A stretch of DNA of 64,000 nucleotides from Halalkalibacter oceani (GCF_023715705.1 NZ_JAMBOS010000001.1:186001-250000); one strand, 5' to 3'; numbered from the stretch's first letter, positions 48,886 to 58,958 are shown. Notes: generated from the sequence alone by a model not told the origin. A program made the numbers and translations.

Positions 48886-51281
48886 TTGCCCAAATTATTG
48901 TCGATGTGCCAAGCTCGCAAACGGATCGCGTGTTTGATTATTTGATTCCGGCAGAATGGGAGGGAGTGATCGAGCCTGGGATGAGAGTCGTTGTGCCGTT
49001 CGGTCCCCGCAAAATTCAAGGCTTTGTGATCGGGCTGGTGGAGACGACAACCGTTGAAAAGCCGAAGCCGATTTTTGATTTGCTCGATGCGACCCCGGTT
49101 TTGACAACGGAGCTGCTCGCGCTCGGCAGCTGGCTGTCAGAGCAAACGCTCTGCTTTAAGGTGTCGGCCTACCAGCTGATGATTCCGGCGGCGCTGCGGA
49201 CGAAGGTCAAAAAGGAACTAAAGCTTGCGGATGAACTCCCTCAGCTGGCACCGGCACTGCGGCCGCTGTTTCAGGAACAGAGCGTCATTGCCTGGACCGA
49301 GGCGGTCGGACAAAATAAAGCGCTGGCGAAGGAGCTGCAGCGGGCGATTAAAGCAGGACAAATCGAGGTTCATTATCAAGTCGAGGAAAAAGGACGGAAA
49401 AAAACCGAACGCTATCTTCAGCTTGCCGCCAATTACGAAGAGCTTGAGCCATTGCCAAAGCGGGCGCTCAAGCAGGCTGAGCTGCTTGCATTTATGGAGC
49501 GGCAATCCGGCCCGCTTTCCATGGCCAGAGTGCTGGCAGAAGGACAAACAACGAGACAGACAGTGAAAGCGCTGCTTGATAAAGGGTATTTGCAGGAAAG
49601 CGAGCAGGAAGTGTACCGCGATCCGCTCGCTCATGTCGAGTACGAGCGGACAGAGCCTTTGCAGCTGACGGAAAAGCAGTCTGCTGTCATCCGGCCGATT
49701 CTTTCATCGCTCGATGAAGAGCGGCATGAAACATTTCTGCTGCACGGGGTTACCGGAAGCGGCAAAACAGAAATTTATTTGCAGGCGATCGATCATGCAC
49801 TGAAACAGGGAAAAGAAGCGATCGTCCTCGTCCCGGAAATTTCACTTACACCGCAAATGGTTCAACGGTTCAAAGGCCGCTTCGGTTCGAAGGTCGCCCT
49901 GTTGCATTCCGCCCTTTCCGTCGGCGAAAAATACGATGAATGGCGCAAAATCCAGCGTCGGGAGGTTCAGGTCGTCGTCGGTGCCCGGTCGGCGATGTTT
50001 GCCCCCTTTACGAATGTCGGTATCATTATTATCGATGAAGAGCATGAAACGAGCTACAAGCAGGAAGAAAACCCGCGCTATCACGCCCGCGATGTCGCGA
50101 TTTTCCGCGGACACTATTACAATTGCCCGGTCATTTTGGGAAGTGCGACGCCATCGCTTGAGTCATACGCGCGGGCGCAGAAGCAAGTGTATCATCTCCT
50201 GCCGTTAACCGAACGGGTTCACAGCCGGGCGATGCCTGAGGTCGAAATTGTCGATATGCGCGAGGAGCTGCGCCGCGGCAACCGTTCGATGTTTTCCGTC
50301 CGGCTGCTTGAAGCATTGAAGGACCGGCTTGCGAAAAAAGAGCAGTGTGTCCTTCTTTTAAACCGCAGAGGTTATTCGACATTTGTGATGTGCCGCGACT
50401 GCGGCTATGTCGCGACATGTGAGCATTGTGACATTTCGCTGACCTACCATCGCAGTCAGCACGCGTTAAAATGCCATTATTGCGGGCATGAGGAGAGAAT
50501 GCCGCAAACATGCGTCTCATGCGGCAGTGAACATATCCGTTTCTTCGGTTCGGGTACACAGAAGGTCGAGGAAGAGCTGGCGAAGGTTTTACCGGAGGCC
50601 CGCGTCATTCGGATGGATATCGATACGACGAGAAGAAAAGGGTCACATGAGCGGCTGCTGTCCGCTTTTGGCCGGGGAGAGGCTGATATTTTGCTCGGTA
50701 CGCAAATGGTCGCGAAAGGGCTGGACTTTCCACGAATTACGCTCGTTGGCGTATTGGCGGCCGATGCGATGCTGCATATCCCTGATTTTCGCTCGGCGGA
50801 ACGAACGTTTCAATTGCTTGAGCAGGTCAGTGGCCGCGCGGGACGCCACGATTTGGAAGGGGAAGTCGTCATTCAATCCTATACTCCGGACCATTACAGC
50901 ATTGAGCATGTAAAAGCTCATGATTACGAGCATTTCTTTCAGGTGGAAATGGTTCACCGCAGACAGGGGCTGTATCCTCCGTATGTCTTTATTGTGCTGA
51001 TTAATGTTTCTCATCCGGAAATCACGAAGGTGATCGATGTCACGGAAAAAATCGTCGCCTTTCTGAAACGGGAGCTGGCAGACGAGACGATCGTGCTCGG
51101 TCCCGTCGCCTCCCCTCTGGCGCGGATAAAAGATAGATATCGCTATCAATGCATGATAAAATACAGGAATGAACCAGAGTTACGGCAAACGCTGCGGGAA
51201 ATCCAGCAGCATTTCATGCGTGACATCAATCAGGGGCACTTGCAAGTGTCGATTGACATGCACCCTTATCTGTTCGCGTAA
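48882..51281 (+). CDS. priA: primosomal helicase PriA (replication restart)
   Basis: 799-residue superfamily 2 helicase. The N-terminal 3'-DNA-binding domain is followed by Walker A GVTGSGKTEIYLQ (near 288) and a DEEH box (IIIIDEEHETSYKQEENPRYHARD). Eight zinc-binding cysteines lie in CRDCGYVATCEHC and CHYCG..CVSCGS, and the final helicase motifs include GTQMVAKGLDFP. It reloads the replisome at stalled forks. It is coupled to coaBC by ATGA overlap. The def gene usually between priA and fmt is absent. Confidence 0.97.
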   Translation: MIAQIIVDVPSSQTDRVFDYLIPAEWEGVIEPGMRVVVPFGPRKIQGFVIGLVETTTVEKPKPIFDLLDATPVLTTELLALGSWLSEQTLCFKVSAYQLMIPAALRTKVKKELKLADELPQLAPALRPLFQEQSVIAWTEAVGQNKALAKELQRAIKAGQIEVHYQVEEKGRKKTERYLQLAANYEELEPLPKRALKQAELLAFMERQSGPLSMARVLAEGQTTRQTVKALLDKGYLQESEQEVYRDPLAHVEYERTEPLQLTEKQSAVIRPILSSLDEERHETFLLHGVTGSGKTEIYLQAIDHALKQGKEAIVLVPEISLTPQMVQRFKGRFGSKVALLHSALSVGEKYDEWRKIQRREVQVVVGARSAMFAPFTNVGIIIIDEEHETSYKQEENPRYHARDVAIFRGHYYNCPVILGSATPSLESYARAQKQVYHLLPLTERVHSRAMPEVEIVDMREELRRGNRSMFSVRLLEALKDRLAKKEQCVLLLNRRGYSTFVMCRDCGYVATCEHCDISLTYHRSQHALKCHYCGHEERMPQTCVSCGSEHIRFFGSGTQKVEEELAKVLPEARVIRMDIDTTRRKGSHERLLSAFGRGEADILLGTQMVAKGLDFPRITLVGVLAADAMLHIPDFRSAERTFQLLEQVSGRAGRHDLEGEVVIQSYTPDHYSIEHVKAHDYEHFFQVEMVHRRQGLYPPYVFIVLINVSHPEITKVIDVTEKIVAFLKRELADETIVLGPVASPLARIKDRYRYQCMIKYRNEPELRQTLREIQQHFMRDINQGHLQVSIDMHPYLFA

Positions 51282-51321
51282 GGAAAGGAACAGTGTTTGA
51301 AAAGAAAGGCAGGAACCAACT

Positions 51322-52260
51322 ATGAAGATCATGTTTATGGGAACGCCGGATTTTTCGGTACCGGTTTTAAGTCAGCTGCTTGACCACGGCTACGAAGTGG
51401 TTGCCGCCGTGACCCAGCCGGATCGCCCGGTTGGCCGCAAGCGCGTTCTGACGCCGCCGCCGGTTAAACGCGAGGCGGAAAAACACGGCATTCCGGTTTT
51501 GCAGCCGACGAAGGTATCAGAGCCCGGTCAGCTGGCGGAAGTGCTGGCTTACGAACCGGATTTGATTGTGACGGCTGCCTTTGGCCAGCTGTTGCCGAAA
51601 GCGCTGCTCGATGCTCCGCCGTATGGCTGCATTAATGTCCACGCTTCGCTTTTACCGAAATACCGCGGCGGGGCCCCGATTCATCGGTCGATTATCGATG
51701 GCGAGCAGGAAACGGGCGTAACGATCATGTACATGGTCGAAAAGCTCGATGCCGGCGCGATTCTCAGTCAGGTGAGCGTACCGATTGAAGAGGAGGACGA
51801 TGTCGGCAGCATGCATGATAAGCTAAGCGAAGCCGGTGCGAAGCTGCTGCTTGAAACATTGCCGCGTCTTGTCAAGGGCGAGCTTACTCCACAGGAGCAG
51901 GATGAAAGCAAAGTCACATTTGCCCGCAACATTACGCGCGACATGGAACAGCTTGATTGGACGAAATCGGGCGAAGCGCTTTACAACCACGTCCGCGGGC
52001 TGCACCCTTGGCCGGTCGCCTTTACGTTGCTCGAAGGAAAACCGCTGAAAGTATGGAAGGCTGAAAAGGTGAGTGGACAAGCAGCGGAGCCGGGAACGAT
52101 TATCGCGCTTGAGCAAGACGGAATCGTCGTTTCAACCGGAAATGAAGTTGCTCTCAAAATAACCGAGCTGCAGCCTGCAGGGAAGAAAAAAATGCCGGCC
52201 GAATCTTTTATCAGAGGCGCGGGGGCTCATTTAACAATCGGAATGAAGCTAGGAGAATGA
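51322..52260 (+). CDS. fmt: methionyl-tRNA formyltransferase
   Basis: 312 residues. The [13 protein letters not shown] start, the formyl-THF site [18 protein letters not shown] and [15 protein letters not shown] are diagnostic, and a C-terminal tRNA-binding barrel follows (about 210-312). It formylates initiator Met-tRNA. It lies 40 bases after priA and one base before rsmB; peptide deformylase, the usual partner, is not next to it. Confidence 0.96.
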   Translation: MKIMFMGTPDFSVPVLSQLLDHGYEVVAAVTQPDRPVGRKRVLTPPPVKREAEKHGIPVLQPTKVSEPGQLAEVLAYEPDLIVTAAFGQLLPKALLDAPPYGCINVHASLLPKYRGGAPIHRSIIDGEQETGVTIMYMVEKLDAGAILSQVSVPIEEEDDVGSMHDKLSEAGAKLLLETLPRLVKGELTPQEQDESKVTFARNITRDMEQLDWTKSGEALYNHVRGLHPWPVAFTLLEGKPLKVWKAEKVSGQAAEPGTIIALEQDGIVVSTGNEVALKITELQPAGKKKMPAESFIRGAGAHLTIGMKLGE

Positions 52261-52261
52261 G

Positions 52262-53620
52262 ATGAACAAAACGATTCGCGAGGTGGCATTGGAAGTGCTG
52301 CTTCAAATTGAAAAAAATCAGGCTTACAGCAATTTGCTGCTGAACCAGACGGTCAAGCGGACAAAGCTTGAGCGCCGGGATGTTGGGCTGTTGACTGAAA
52401 TCGTCTACGGGACGATTCAACGAAGAGATACGCTCGATTATTATTTGCAGCCCTTTGTCAAAAAAGGGGTCAACTCGCTTGATGACTGGGTCAAGGTGCT
52501 GCTTAGGCTTTCAATTTATCAGATCGTCTATCTTGACCGGATCCCGGAACGGGCCGTCGTTCATGAAGCGGTCACAATCGCCAAAAAAAGAGGACACCGT
52601 GGAATCAGCGGAATGGTCAATGGCGTGCTGCGCTCCTTTTTGCGCCAGGGAGTACCGGAGCTGTCTGTTATCAAAGAGCCGCTTGAGCGGCTTGCTTTGG
52701 AAACGAGCTTTCCGTTATGGCTCGTTCGGCGCTGGGAAAGCCAGTATGGCTATGAAGAAACGAGAAAGATGTGTGAGACGAGCCTGCGGCCGCCTGCTGT
52801 CACGGTCAGAGTCAACCGGGTGCGAACGACTGTCGCCGAAGTGGTAAGCCGGCTTGAGGCAGAAGGACTTGAGGTGAGAGCAGGCGATCTCGCTCCCGAT
52901 GCGTTAGTGATCGAAAAGGGGAATGTGTTCACCAGCTCTCTTTACGAAGAAGGGCATATCACGATTCAGGATGAAAGCTCGATGCTTGTCGCCGCAGCTG
53001 TCGGCGCTGCGCCGGGAATGAAGGTTCTAGATGCCTGCGCGGCTCCGGGAGGAAAGTCGACCCATCTTGCCGAACAAATGAATAATGAAGGAACCGTCTT
53101 TGCCTATGATTTGCACGAGCACAAAGTGAAGCTGATCCGCGAACAGGCCACTCGCCTCGGACTAAGCTCGATTCAAGCGGAGCCCTGTGATGCGCGGGTG
53201 CTGGGGCAACGGACCGGTCCGGAGCAATTTGATTGTGTACTCGTTGATGCACCGTGTACAGGGCTGGGCGTTATTCGACGTAAGCCTGATATTAAATGGA
53301 CGAAAAAAGAAGAGGATATTGGGAAGATCAAAGCCGTACAAGCCGAAATCTTATCGGCTGTCGCCCCGCTCGTCAAAAGCGGAGGGACGCTTGTTTACAG
53401 TACATGCACGATTGAAAAAGAGGAAAATGAAGAGCAGCTCCAGCACTTTTTAGCGGCTCATCCTGATTTTCAGCTGGATTCTTCCTTATCTGAACGATTG
53501 CCGCAGCGCGTAGTGGACGGTGGACGATACCGTAATGGCTATGTGACGATTCTCCCTTCAGATTTTCAAACCGACGGGTTTTTTATTTCGCGTTTACGCA
53601 AGCGCCCGCCTGTCCAATAA
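52262..53620 (+). CDS. rsmB: 16S rRNA (cytosine-967-C5)-methyltransferase
   Basis: 452 residues. An N-terminal NusB-like domain (about 1-140) is followed by an SAM-dependent m5C methyltransferase. SAM motif I is LDACAAPGGKSTHLAE; DAPCTGLGVIRRKPDIKW and the catalytic Cys in VYSTCTIEKEENE are present. It modifies 16S rRNA. GGAGAATGAG at the fmt end is its ribosome site. rlmN, next in B. subtilis, is absent; prpC follows after 84 bases. Confidence 0.95.
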   Translation: MNKTIREVALEVLLQIEKNQAYSNLLLNQTVKRTKLERRDVGLLTEIVYGTIQRRDTLDYYLQPFVKKGVNSLDDWVKVLLRLSIYQIVYLDRIPERAVVHEAVTIAKKRGHRGISGMVNGVLRSFLRQGVPELSVIKEPLERLALETSFPLWLVRRWESQYGYEETRKMCETSLRPPAVTVRVNRVRTTVAEVVSRLEAEGLEVRAGDLAPDALVIEKGNVFTSSLYEEGHITIQDESSMLVAAAVGAAPGMKVLDACAAPGGKSTHLAEQMNNEGTVFAYDLHEHKVKLIREQATRLGLSSIQAEPCDARVLGQRTGPEQFDCVLVDAPCTGLGVIRRKPDIKWTKKEEDIGKIKAVQAEILSAVAPLVKSGGTLVYSTCTIEKEENEEQLQHFLAAHPDFQLDSSLSERLPQRVVDGGRYRNGYVTILPSDFQTDGFFISRLRKRPPVQ

Positions 53621-53704
53621 TGAGGAAGAATGATTTCGTCATTTCGCCTGAAAGCAGGCTGTATGATAGAACAGAGGTAAAAAGAAGAAACGGGGTGAGC
53701 GTTT

Positions 53705-54460
53705 ATGGATTTTACGTTTCGAACGGATGTTGGCAAAAGCAGGCCTCATAATGAAGATAGCGGCGGAGTTTTTAAAAACGAAACCGGGATTTTAGCAATC
53801 GTCGCCGATGGAATGGGAGGGCACCGGGCAGGGGATGTCGCCAGTTCGATGGCCACCGACTACTTCCACTCCGTATGGGAAAAGAATATGGCATTTTCTT
53901 CCGCTGCTGAAGTGGAAAAGTGGGTACATGAGCAATGTTTGGAGCTGAATGAGCGCCTGTACCGTCATGCGCAGACCTATGAAGACTGTCAGGGAATGGG
54001 GACAACGCTTGTCATCGCAGTCTGTACCGAGGAATTTGTCACGATTGCCCATATCGGTGATTCGCGCGCCTATATTAGCAATCAGCTAGGCTTTCAACAA
54101 AAAACAGCCGACCATTCACTTGTCCAGGAATTGGTACGTAAAGGCCAACTGACCGAAGCGGAAGCGGAAGATCATCCACGAAAAAATGTGCTCTTGCGCG
54201 CCCTTGGTACAGAAGAGGAAATCGAGATTGATGTCGTGACTCTTCAGGTGGAGGAACAGCAGCGAATTCTATTATGCTCCGACGGGCTTTCCAATAAAGT
54301 AACCGAGGAAGAGCTTCGTTCCTATGTGCAAAGCGAAGAGCCGATTGATGAGATCGCCAACCGGTTGATTGCAATTGCGAACGAACGCGGGGGAGAAGAC
54401 AATATCACCGTGGCGCTTGTCGATTACCCATCGCCTTCTATTGAGGAGAACGAGGCATGA
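53705..54460 (+). CDS. prpC: PP2C-type serine/threonine protein phosphatase PrpC (Stp)
   Basis: 251 residues. Metal-binding motifs RPHNEDSGGVF, VADGMGGHRAGDVAS, HIGDSRAY and GGEDNITVALVDY are all intact. It reverses phosphorylation by PrkC on cell-wall, translation and metabolic targets. The ATG follows CGGGGTGAGCG; the stop overlaps the prkC start (ATGA), so phosphatase and kinase are made together. Confidence 0.96.
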   Translation: MDFTFRTDVGKSRPHNEDSGGVFKNETGILAIVADGMGGHRAGDVASSMATDYFHSVWEKNMAFSSAAEVEKWVHEQCLELNERLYRHAQTYEDCQGMGTTLVIAVCTEEFVTIAHIGDSRAYISNQLGFQQKTADHSLVQELVRKGQLTEAEAEDHPRKNVLLRALGTEEEIEIDVVTLQVEEQQRILLCSDGLSNKVTEEELRSYVQSEEPIDEIANRLIAIANERGGEDNITVALVDYPSPSIEENEA

Positions 54461-56463
54461 TCGGGCAACGTATTAGTGGTCGTTATCAAATACTGGAAGC
54501 CATCGGTGGAGGCGGCATGGCCAATGTTTACAAGGCGCTTGATGTCATACTGGACCGCTTTGTCGCCGTGAAAGTTCTTCAGCCGCAGTTTTCTGATGAT
54601 GAGCAGTTCATCAAGCGTTTTCGTCGGGAAGCTCAGGCGGCAACGAGCCTTGCCCACCCGAATGTTGTCAATATTTTTGACGTTGGTGAGGAAGGTAATA
54701 TTTATTATATTGTGATGGAGTATGTCGAAGGCCAGACATTAAAAGAGCTGATTCAGTCAAATGGTCCGCTCCCGGTTGAAGAAGCCGTTGATTATATGGA
54801 ACAGATGCTTGCGGCGATTGCCCACGCCCACGCCAATCATTTTATTCACCGGGATATTAAACCGCACAATATTTTAATTAGCCATGACGGCACATTAAAA
54901 GTGACGGATTTCGGAATTGCCAGAGCGATATCCGCGGCGACGATCACGCATACAAATTCGGTGATGGGTTCGGTTCACTACCTGTCACCGGAGCAGGCAC
55001 GCGGCGGGCATGTCACGTATAAATCTGACATTTATTCATTAGGAATCGTCCTCTATGAAATGGTGACAGGGCTTCTTCCATTCTCAGGTGATACGGCGGT
55101 GTCTATCGCGATTAAGCATTTGCAAAATGATGTACCTCCGGCAAAAAAGGTGATTGCCTCCCTGCCGCAAAGTATCGAGAACATTATTTGCAAAGCAACG
55201 ATGAAGGATCCGCTGAAACGCTATGAAACGGTCCATGATATGGAAGAGGATATCGCGACCGCCCTGTCTCCCGAGCGGATCAATGAAGCACCGCTTCAGG
55301 AAACAAAGGTAGATGAGGAAGCAACAAAAGCGATTCCGATCATTCGCGACATTCCGGATGAGAAGGATCTGGAAAAGACGGTGGAAGCACCGCCGGTGAA
55401 AACCGGACAACATGATGACGAAGCGACGATCCCTCCAGCAAGTAAGGAGCCAAAAAAGAAACGAAAACGCAAATGGCTGATCGTTCTGATTATTGCCTTC
55501 GCTTTGCTTGCCGGGGCGGTCGCTGCTGCCTTTACCGTATTGCCGAGCCTGTTCCGTGTCGCTGAAGTGCAGGTGCCTGATGTGACGGAGCTGCCTTTTG
55601 AAGAGGCCGAGCAGGAGCTAAGTCAATGGAATTTGACTGTCGAACGGGAGGATATCGAGGATAATACAATTCCGCGCGATCATGTCGTAAGGCAAAACCC
55701 ACAATCTGGATCGGTCGTCAAGGAAAATGCGACCGTCACACTGTTTGTCAGCCTCGGCGTCGAGGAAGTGGAGCTTGATAATTATGTCGGCCTGCCGATT
55801 GAGCGGGCGGAGCAGCTGCTAACCGATCTGGACTTCACAATCGAAAAAATTGAGCAGGAGACGAATGAACAGCCGCCGGGTATTGTTCTCGCCCAACGAC
55901 CGGAAGAAGGCGAGCGAGTGATTGCGGAGGAAACGACGATTTATTTAACGTACAGCGTCGAGTCGGAAATCCGCCTGCGCAACCTTGTCGGTGAGCGGGA
56001 GGAGGCGGTTCGCTCCTATTTTGAATCAACGGGCTTAGTCGGCCGCTTCCAGTCGCAGTACCATGCGTCAGTCGCTGCCGGTGAAGTCATTAGTCAAACG
56101 CCGGGTCCTTATACGATGCTGAAGCCGGGTGATGAAGTCACGATTGTGCTTTCGCAGGGACGAGAGCCGGAGCGGGCACCTGAACCGCCGCAGGAGGAAG
56201 AGGAACCGACGCGCCTGTTTGAAGTGAACCAGGAGGTTGTCGTGACAGAGGAAGACCAGGAAGCTGGGAAGACTTTTGAGATTCGCATAGTCTACCGCGA
56301 TGCGACAACGAACGGGGAAGATCAAGTGTTTGTCGAGGAGACCATTCAGGAAACGAAGCACTATGCCGTGCCTCTTCGCGTCAGCCCTTCCCAGGGTGGC
56401 TCGTTCGAAGTGTACGCCAATGGGCAGCAAATTCATACATCGAGACAATACACGTACGAATAA
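54457..56463 (+). CDS. prkC: PASTA-domain serine/threonine kinase PrkC
   Basis: 668 residues. The kinase domain (about 10-270) has the glycine loop GGGGMANVYKA, catalytic Lys in VAVKVLQ, HRDIKPHN and DFGIARA. A basic juxtamembrane stretch and one membrane helix (about 339-362) lead to three extracellular PASTA repeats starting near 367, 436 and 502. An extra C-terminal domain (about 585-668) follows. In B. subtilis it senses muropeptides and lipid II and triggers germination. The GTP-binding rsgA gene follows as in Bacillus. Confidence 0.96.
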   Translation: MIGQRISGRYQILEAIGGGGMANVYKALDVILDRFVAVKVLQPQFSDDEQFIKRFRREAQAATSLAHPNVVNIFDVGEEGNIYYIVMEYVEGQTLKELIQSNGPLPVEEAVDYMEQMLAAIAHAHANHFIHRDIKPHNILISHDGTLKVTDFGIARAISAATITHTNSVMGSVHYLSPEQARGGHVTYKSDIYSLGIVLYEMVTGLLPFSGDTAVSIAIKHLQNDVPPAKKVIASLPQSIENIICKATMKDPLKRYETVHDMEEDIATALSPERINEAPLQETKVDEEATKAIPIIRDIPDEKDLEKTVEAPPVKTGQHDDEATIPPASKEPKKKRKRKWLIVLIIAFALLAGAVAAAFTVLPSLFRVAEVQVPDVTELPFEEAEQELSQWNLTVEREDIEDNTIPRDHVVRQNPQSGSVVKENATVTLFVSLGVEEVELDNYVGLPIERAEQLLTDLDFTIEKIEQETNEQPPGIVLAQRPEEGERVIAEETTIYLTYSVESEIRLRNLVGEREEAVRSYFESTGLVGRFQSQYHASVAAGEVISQTPGPYTMLKPGDEVTIVLSQGREPERAPEPPQEEEEPTRLFEVNQEVVVTEEDQEAGKTFEIRIVYRDATTNGEDQVFVEETIQETKHYAVPLRVSPSQGGSFEVYANGQQIHTSRQYTYE

Positions 56464-56522
56464 ACCAGCGCTGTCTCAATGTAAATGAAAGGTACAGCAA
56501 ATGAAGGAGGAATTCAGGTTCA

Positions 56523-57410
56523 GTGGCAAAAGGAATGATTGTGAAAGCATTAAGCGGATTTTATTATGTTCGAAATGAGGAAGGGCTGTTTCAATGCCGG
56601 GGCCGAGGCAATTTCCGGAAGCGGCAAATTAAACCACTTGTTGGAGATGAGGTCGAATTTGAGGCAGAGAACCGGACTGACGGCTATATTCTTGACGTGT
56701 TCCCGCGGAAAAATGAGCTCATACGGCCGCCTATCGCGAATATTGATCAGGCCATTCTTGTCTTCTCAGCGATTGAGCCCGATTTCAGTCCGCTGCTGCT
56801 GGACCGCTTTCTCGTTCATATTGAAGTCAACCGGATCGAGCCGTTAATCGTCATTAGCAAGATGGATTTAGCCGATGCTGCTCTGAAGCAGAAGATGGAG
56901 CAGGTAAAGAAGCGCTATGAGCAAATCGGCTATCCCGTCCTGCTGTCTTCGACGGTTGAAATGAATAAAATGGAAGCCCTGTTTCCCTATATCGCCAAAA
57001 AGGTCAGTGTCGTCGCCGGACAATCCGGCGTCGGCAAGTCTTCCCTGCTGAACAGTCTTCAGCCGGGACTTAATATTGAAACGAATCATATCTCAACTCA
57101 TCTCGGCCGCGGAAAGCACACAACCAGACATGTCGAGCTGCTTTCAATCGGTGAGGGGCTCGTTGCTGACACTCCCGGCTTTAGCTCGCTTGATTTTACC
57201 GGGATGGACATGCAGGATTTAGCGCCCTGCTTTCCGGAAATGGAGGAGCGCGCCGCAGACTGCAAATTCAGAGGGTGTACGCACACCGCCGAGCCGGGCT
57301 GCGCGGTGAAAGAAGCGGTGGAGGCAGGAGAGATTGAGGAATCAAGATATAAGCACTATCAACAATTTTTAGAGGAAATTAAAAATCAAAAACGGAGGTA
57401 TGATTCATGA
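56523..57410 (+). CDS. rsgA: ribosome small-subunit biogenesis GTPase RsgA (CpgA)
   Basis: 295 residues. An OB-fold N-terminal domain ([22 protein letters not shown]) precedes a circularly permuted GTPase with G4 before G1: VISKMDLAD, then [14 protein letters not shown] (near 165), then DTPGFSS. The C-terminal zinc motif is [14 protein letters not shown]. It checks 30S maturation and is a PrkC substrate in B. subtilis. GTG 56523 is 12 bases after AAGGAGG, a little long. It overlaps rpe by ATGA. Confidence 0.95.
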   Translation: MAKGMIVKALSGFYYVRNEEGLFQCRGRGNFRKRQIKPLVGDEVEFEAENRTDGYILDVFPRKNELIRPPIANIDQAILVFSAIEPDFSPLLLDRFLVHIEVNRIEPLIVISKMDLADAALKQKMEQVKKRYEQIGYPVLLSSTVEMNKMEALFPYIAKKVSVVAGQSGVGKSSLLNSLQPGLNIETNHISTHLGRGKHTTRHVELLSIGEGLVADTPGFSSLDFTGMDMQDLAPCFPEMEERAADCKFRGCTHTAEPGCAVKEAVEAGEIEESRYKHYQQFLEEIKNQKRRYDS

Positions 57411-58051
57411 TAAAGATTGCCCCCTCGATACTGTCAGCCAATTTTGCAAAATTGGGGCAAGAAGTAAAGGAAGTTGAACAAGGTGGTGCCGATTATATTC
57501 ATGTTGATGTTATGGATGGACATTTCGTCCCGAATATTACGATCGGCCCGTTAATTGTCGACGCGCTCCGGCCCGTCACCAGGCTTCCGCTTGATGTCCA
57601 TTTAATGATTGAAAACCCTGATCTGTATATTCCGCAGTTTGCCAAGGCGGGAGCGGATATTATTTCTGTGCATGCCGAAGCATGTCCCCATCTGCACCGG
57701 ACGGTTCATCTGATTAAAGAGCAGGGTAAAAAAGCAGGGGTTGTGTTAAATCCGGCTACTCCTGTCGCGATGATTGAACAAGTTTTGCCCGACCTCGATT
57801 TAGTGCTGTTAATGACGGTCAATCCGGGCTTTGGCGGTCAAAGCTTTATTGAATCAGTCCTGCCGAAAATTGAGCAGGTTGCCGCGCTCGTTAATGAGCA
57901 GGGGCTGGATGTCGAAATTGAAGTGGATGGCGGCGTCAACCAGGAAACGGCGAAGCGCTGTATCGCTGCGGGTGCTAACGTATTGGTCGCCGGCTCAGCG
58001 ATTTATAACAAGCAGGACCGCGCCGCGGCCATTGCTGCGATTCGTGGATAG
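57407..58051 (+). CDS. rpe: ribulose-phosphate 3-epimerase
   Basis: 214-residue TIM barrel. [53 protein letters not shown] and [10 protein letters not shown] contain the metal-binding His/Asp residues and phosphate site. It interconverts ribulose-5-P and xylulose-5-P in the pentose phosphate pathway. It is coupled to rsgA. thiN, which follows in B. subtilis, is absent. Confidence 0.97.
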   Translation: MIKIAPSILSANFAKLGQEVKEVEQGGADYIHVDVMDGHFVPNITIGPLIVDALRPVTRLPLDVHLMIENPDLYIPQFAKAGADIISVHAEACPHLHRTVHLIKEQGKKAGVVLNPATPVAMIEQVLPDLDLVLLMTVNPGFGGQSFIESVLPKIEQVAALVNEQGLDVEIEVDGGVNQETAKRCIAAGANVLVAGSAIYNKQDRAAAIAAIRG

Positions 58052-58149
58052 GGACAGAGGATGAAAAGGAAGTCTTTCATTTTTGCCCGACCTGCTCGAA
58101 AAAAATAGATTTGAAAAATTATCGAACGTGACACGTGAGTTTACGCATT

Positions 58150-58195
58150 GAGGCTGGGACAAAAGGTTGTTTTTTTACCTTTTGCCCAGCCTCTA
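58150..58195 (+). terminator. rpe terminator, GGCTGGGAC hairpin family
   Basis: GAGGCTGGGACAAAAGGT pairs with ACCTTTTGCCCAGCCTC (one bulged base) around a T-rich loop. Sequence and loop closely match hairpins at 25252 and 40246. Little T follows it. Confidence 0.65.
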
Positions 58196-58690
58196 GCTCT
58201 GTTTATCGTCGAAGGGTAGGGAGGCCGACCAGCTTAGAAATCGTCACATACACCGAGCATCACTAAGATATGTCCTTGAAATCTTGAACAAAACACCAAC
58301 GAAAGCGAAGTCTATTTCAGGAGCGTCGGATCTCTCCTTCATAAACGTCAAACGCATTGAAAAACGCCCTTTGGAAACAAGCCCCGTTCCATCCTTTTTA
58401 TGAAACATCCGCCCAATGCGCACATGCAACATTCTTATGACATATATTGAGGAGGAAGGCATAACATAAAGGTAAGAAGACAAGGATGATGGTCACTAAT
58501 ATGAGGAAGTGCAGTGAAACAATAAAAAAGAGGAATAGTTTATCAGTTTTGCATATATTAGTTAAAAAGAGCACTAATCATTATCCTTCATGAATAAGTT
58601 GATGCGAGTGAGTATGTAGCCACATGAAGCCCTCTGGTCGTGAGTCATGTTAACGATTCTCCGGGCTATTCACGTTGAGGAGGAGGAGCT
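58196..58690. other. long spacer between rpe and spoVM, with one doubtful minus-strand ORF
   Basis: The expected thiN gene is not here. A 79-codon minus-strand frame (58244-58483, TTG start) encodes a protein-like stretch EIDFAFVGVLFKISRTYL but has no ribosome site and no recognised domain. It could be a gene remnant or chance. Near 58622-58680 the sequence leads into a strong GAGGAGGAGGAG ribosome site for spoVM. I could not assign a convincing sigma-E promoter. Confidence 0.35.
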
Positions 58691-58771
58691 ATGAAATTCT
58701 ACACGATCAAGCTGCCTAAATTTCTGGGTGGAGTTGTCAGAGCGGTATTGAATTCGTTCAAAAAGGGGTAA
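58691..58771 (+). CDS. spoVM: stage V sporulation protein SpoVM (26-residue curvature-sensing peptide)
   Basis: 26 codons encoding MKFYTIKLPKFLGGVVRAVL then NSFKKG. This matches B. subtilis SpoVM (MKFYTIKLPKFLGGIVRAML, GSFRKD) at most positions, including Pro9, which is needed for correct localisation. The amphipathic helix sits on the convex forespore membrane, recruits SpoIVA and inhibits FtsH. It has a very strong ribosome site, GAGGAGGAGGAGCT. Differences are Asn for Gly21 and a C-terminal Gly instead of Asp. Its place before rpmB matches Bacillus. Confidence 0.95.
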   Translation: MKFYTIKLPKFLGGVVRAVLNSFKKG

Positions 58772-58792
58772 TGGAGCATTCATGGCTCAACA

Positions 58793-58852
58793 GGGGTGTG
58801 TCAAAGGTTCGTTTTAAACCTTTTGAGACGCCCCAAAGCAATGGTCGGAGCG
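58793..58852 (+). repeat. hairpin repeat with AAGCAATGG tail
   Basis: GGGGTGTGTCAAAGGTT pairs imperfectly with AACCTTTTGAGACGCCCC (58793-58834), followed by AAAGCAATGGTCGGAGCG, a diverged version of the conserved tail. It lies 21 bases after spoVM and may end its transcript. Confidence 0.65.
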
Positions 58853-58876
58853 GGTAAAGACCGATCTCTAGTAAAA

Positions 58877-58935
58877 AGAGGGTGGCCTAAAAGCGAAAAA
58901 GCTTTTAGGCCACCCTCTAAGCAATGAACGGAGCC
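58877..58935 (+). repeat. perfect hairpin repeat with AAGCAATGAACGGAGCC tail
   Basis: AGAGGGTGGCCTAAAAGC (58877-58894) pairs perfectly with GCTTTTAGGCCACCCTCT (58901-58918) around GAAAAA; the tail is at 58919-58935. Both flanks of the hairpin match the inverted copy at 14984-15050. Confidence 0.75.
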
Positions 58936-58958
58936 ACTGCAGCACGGTAACGCAGAAC

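Noticed and set aside
58540-58690. Sigma-E promoter for spoVM
   Set aside because: CATATATT-like and CAT-rich words are present, but no pair of boxes fits both consensus elements at the right spacing.
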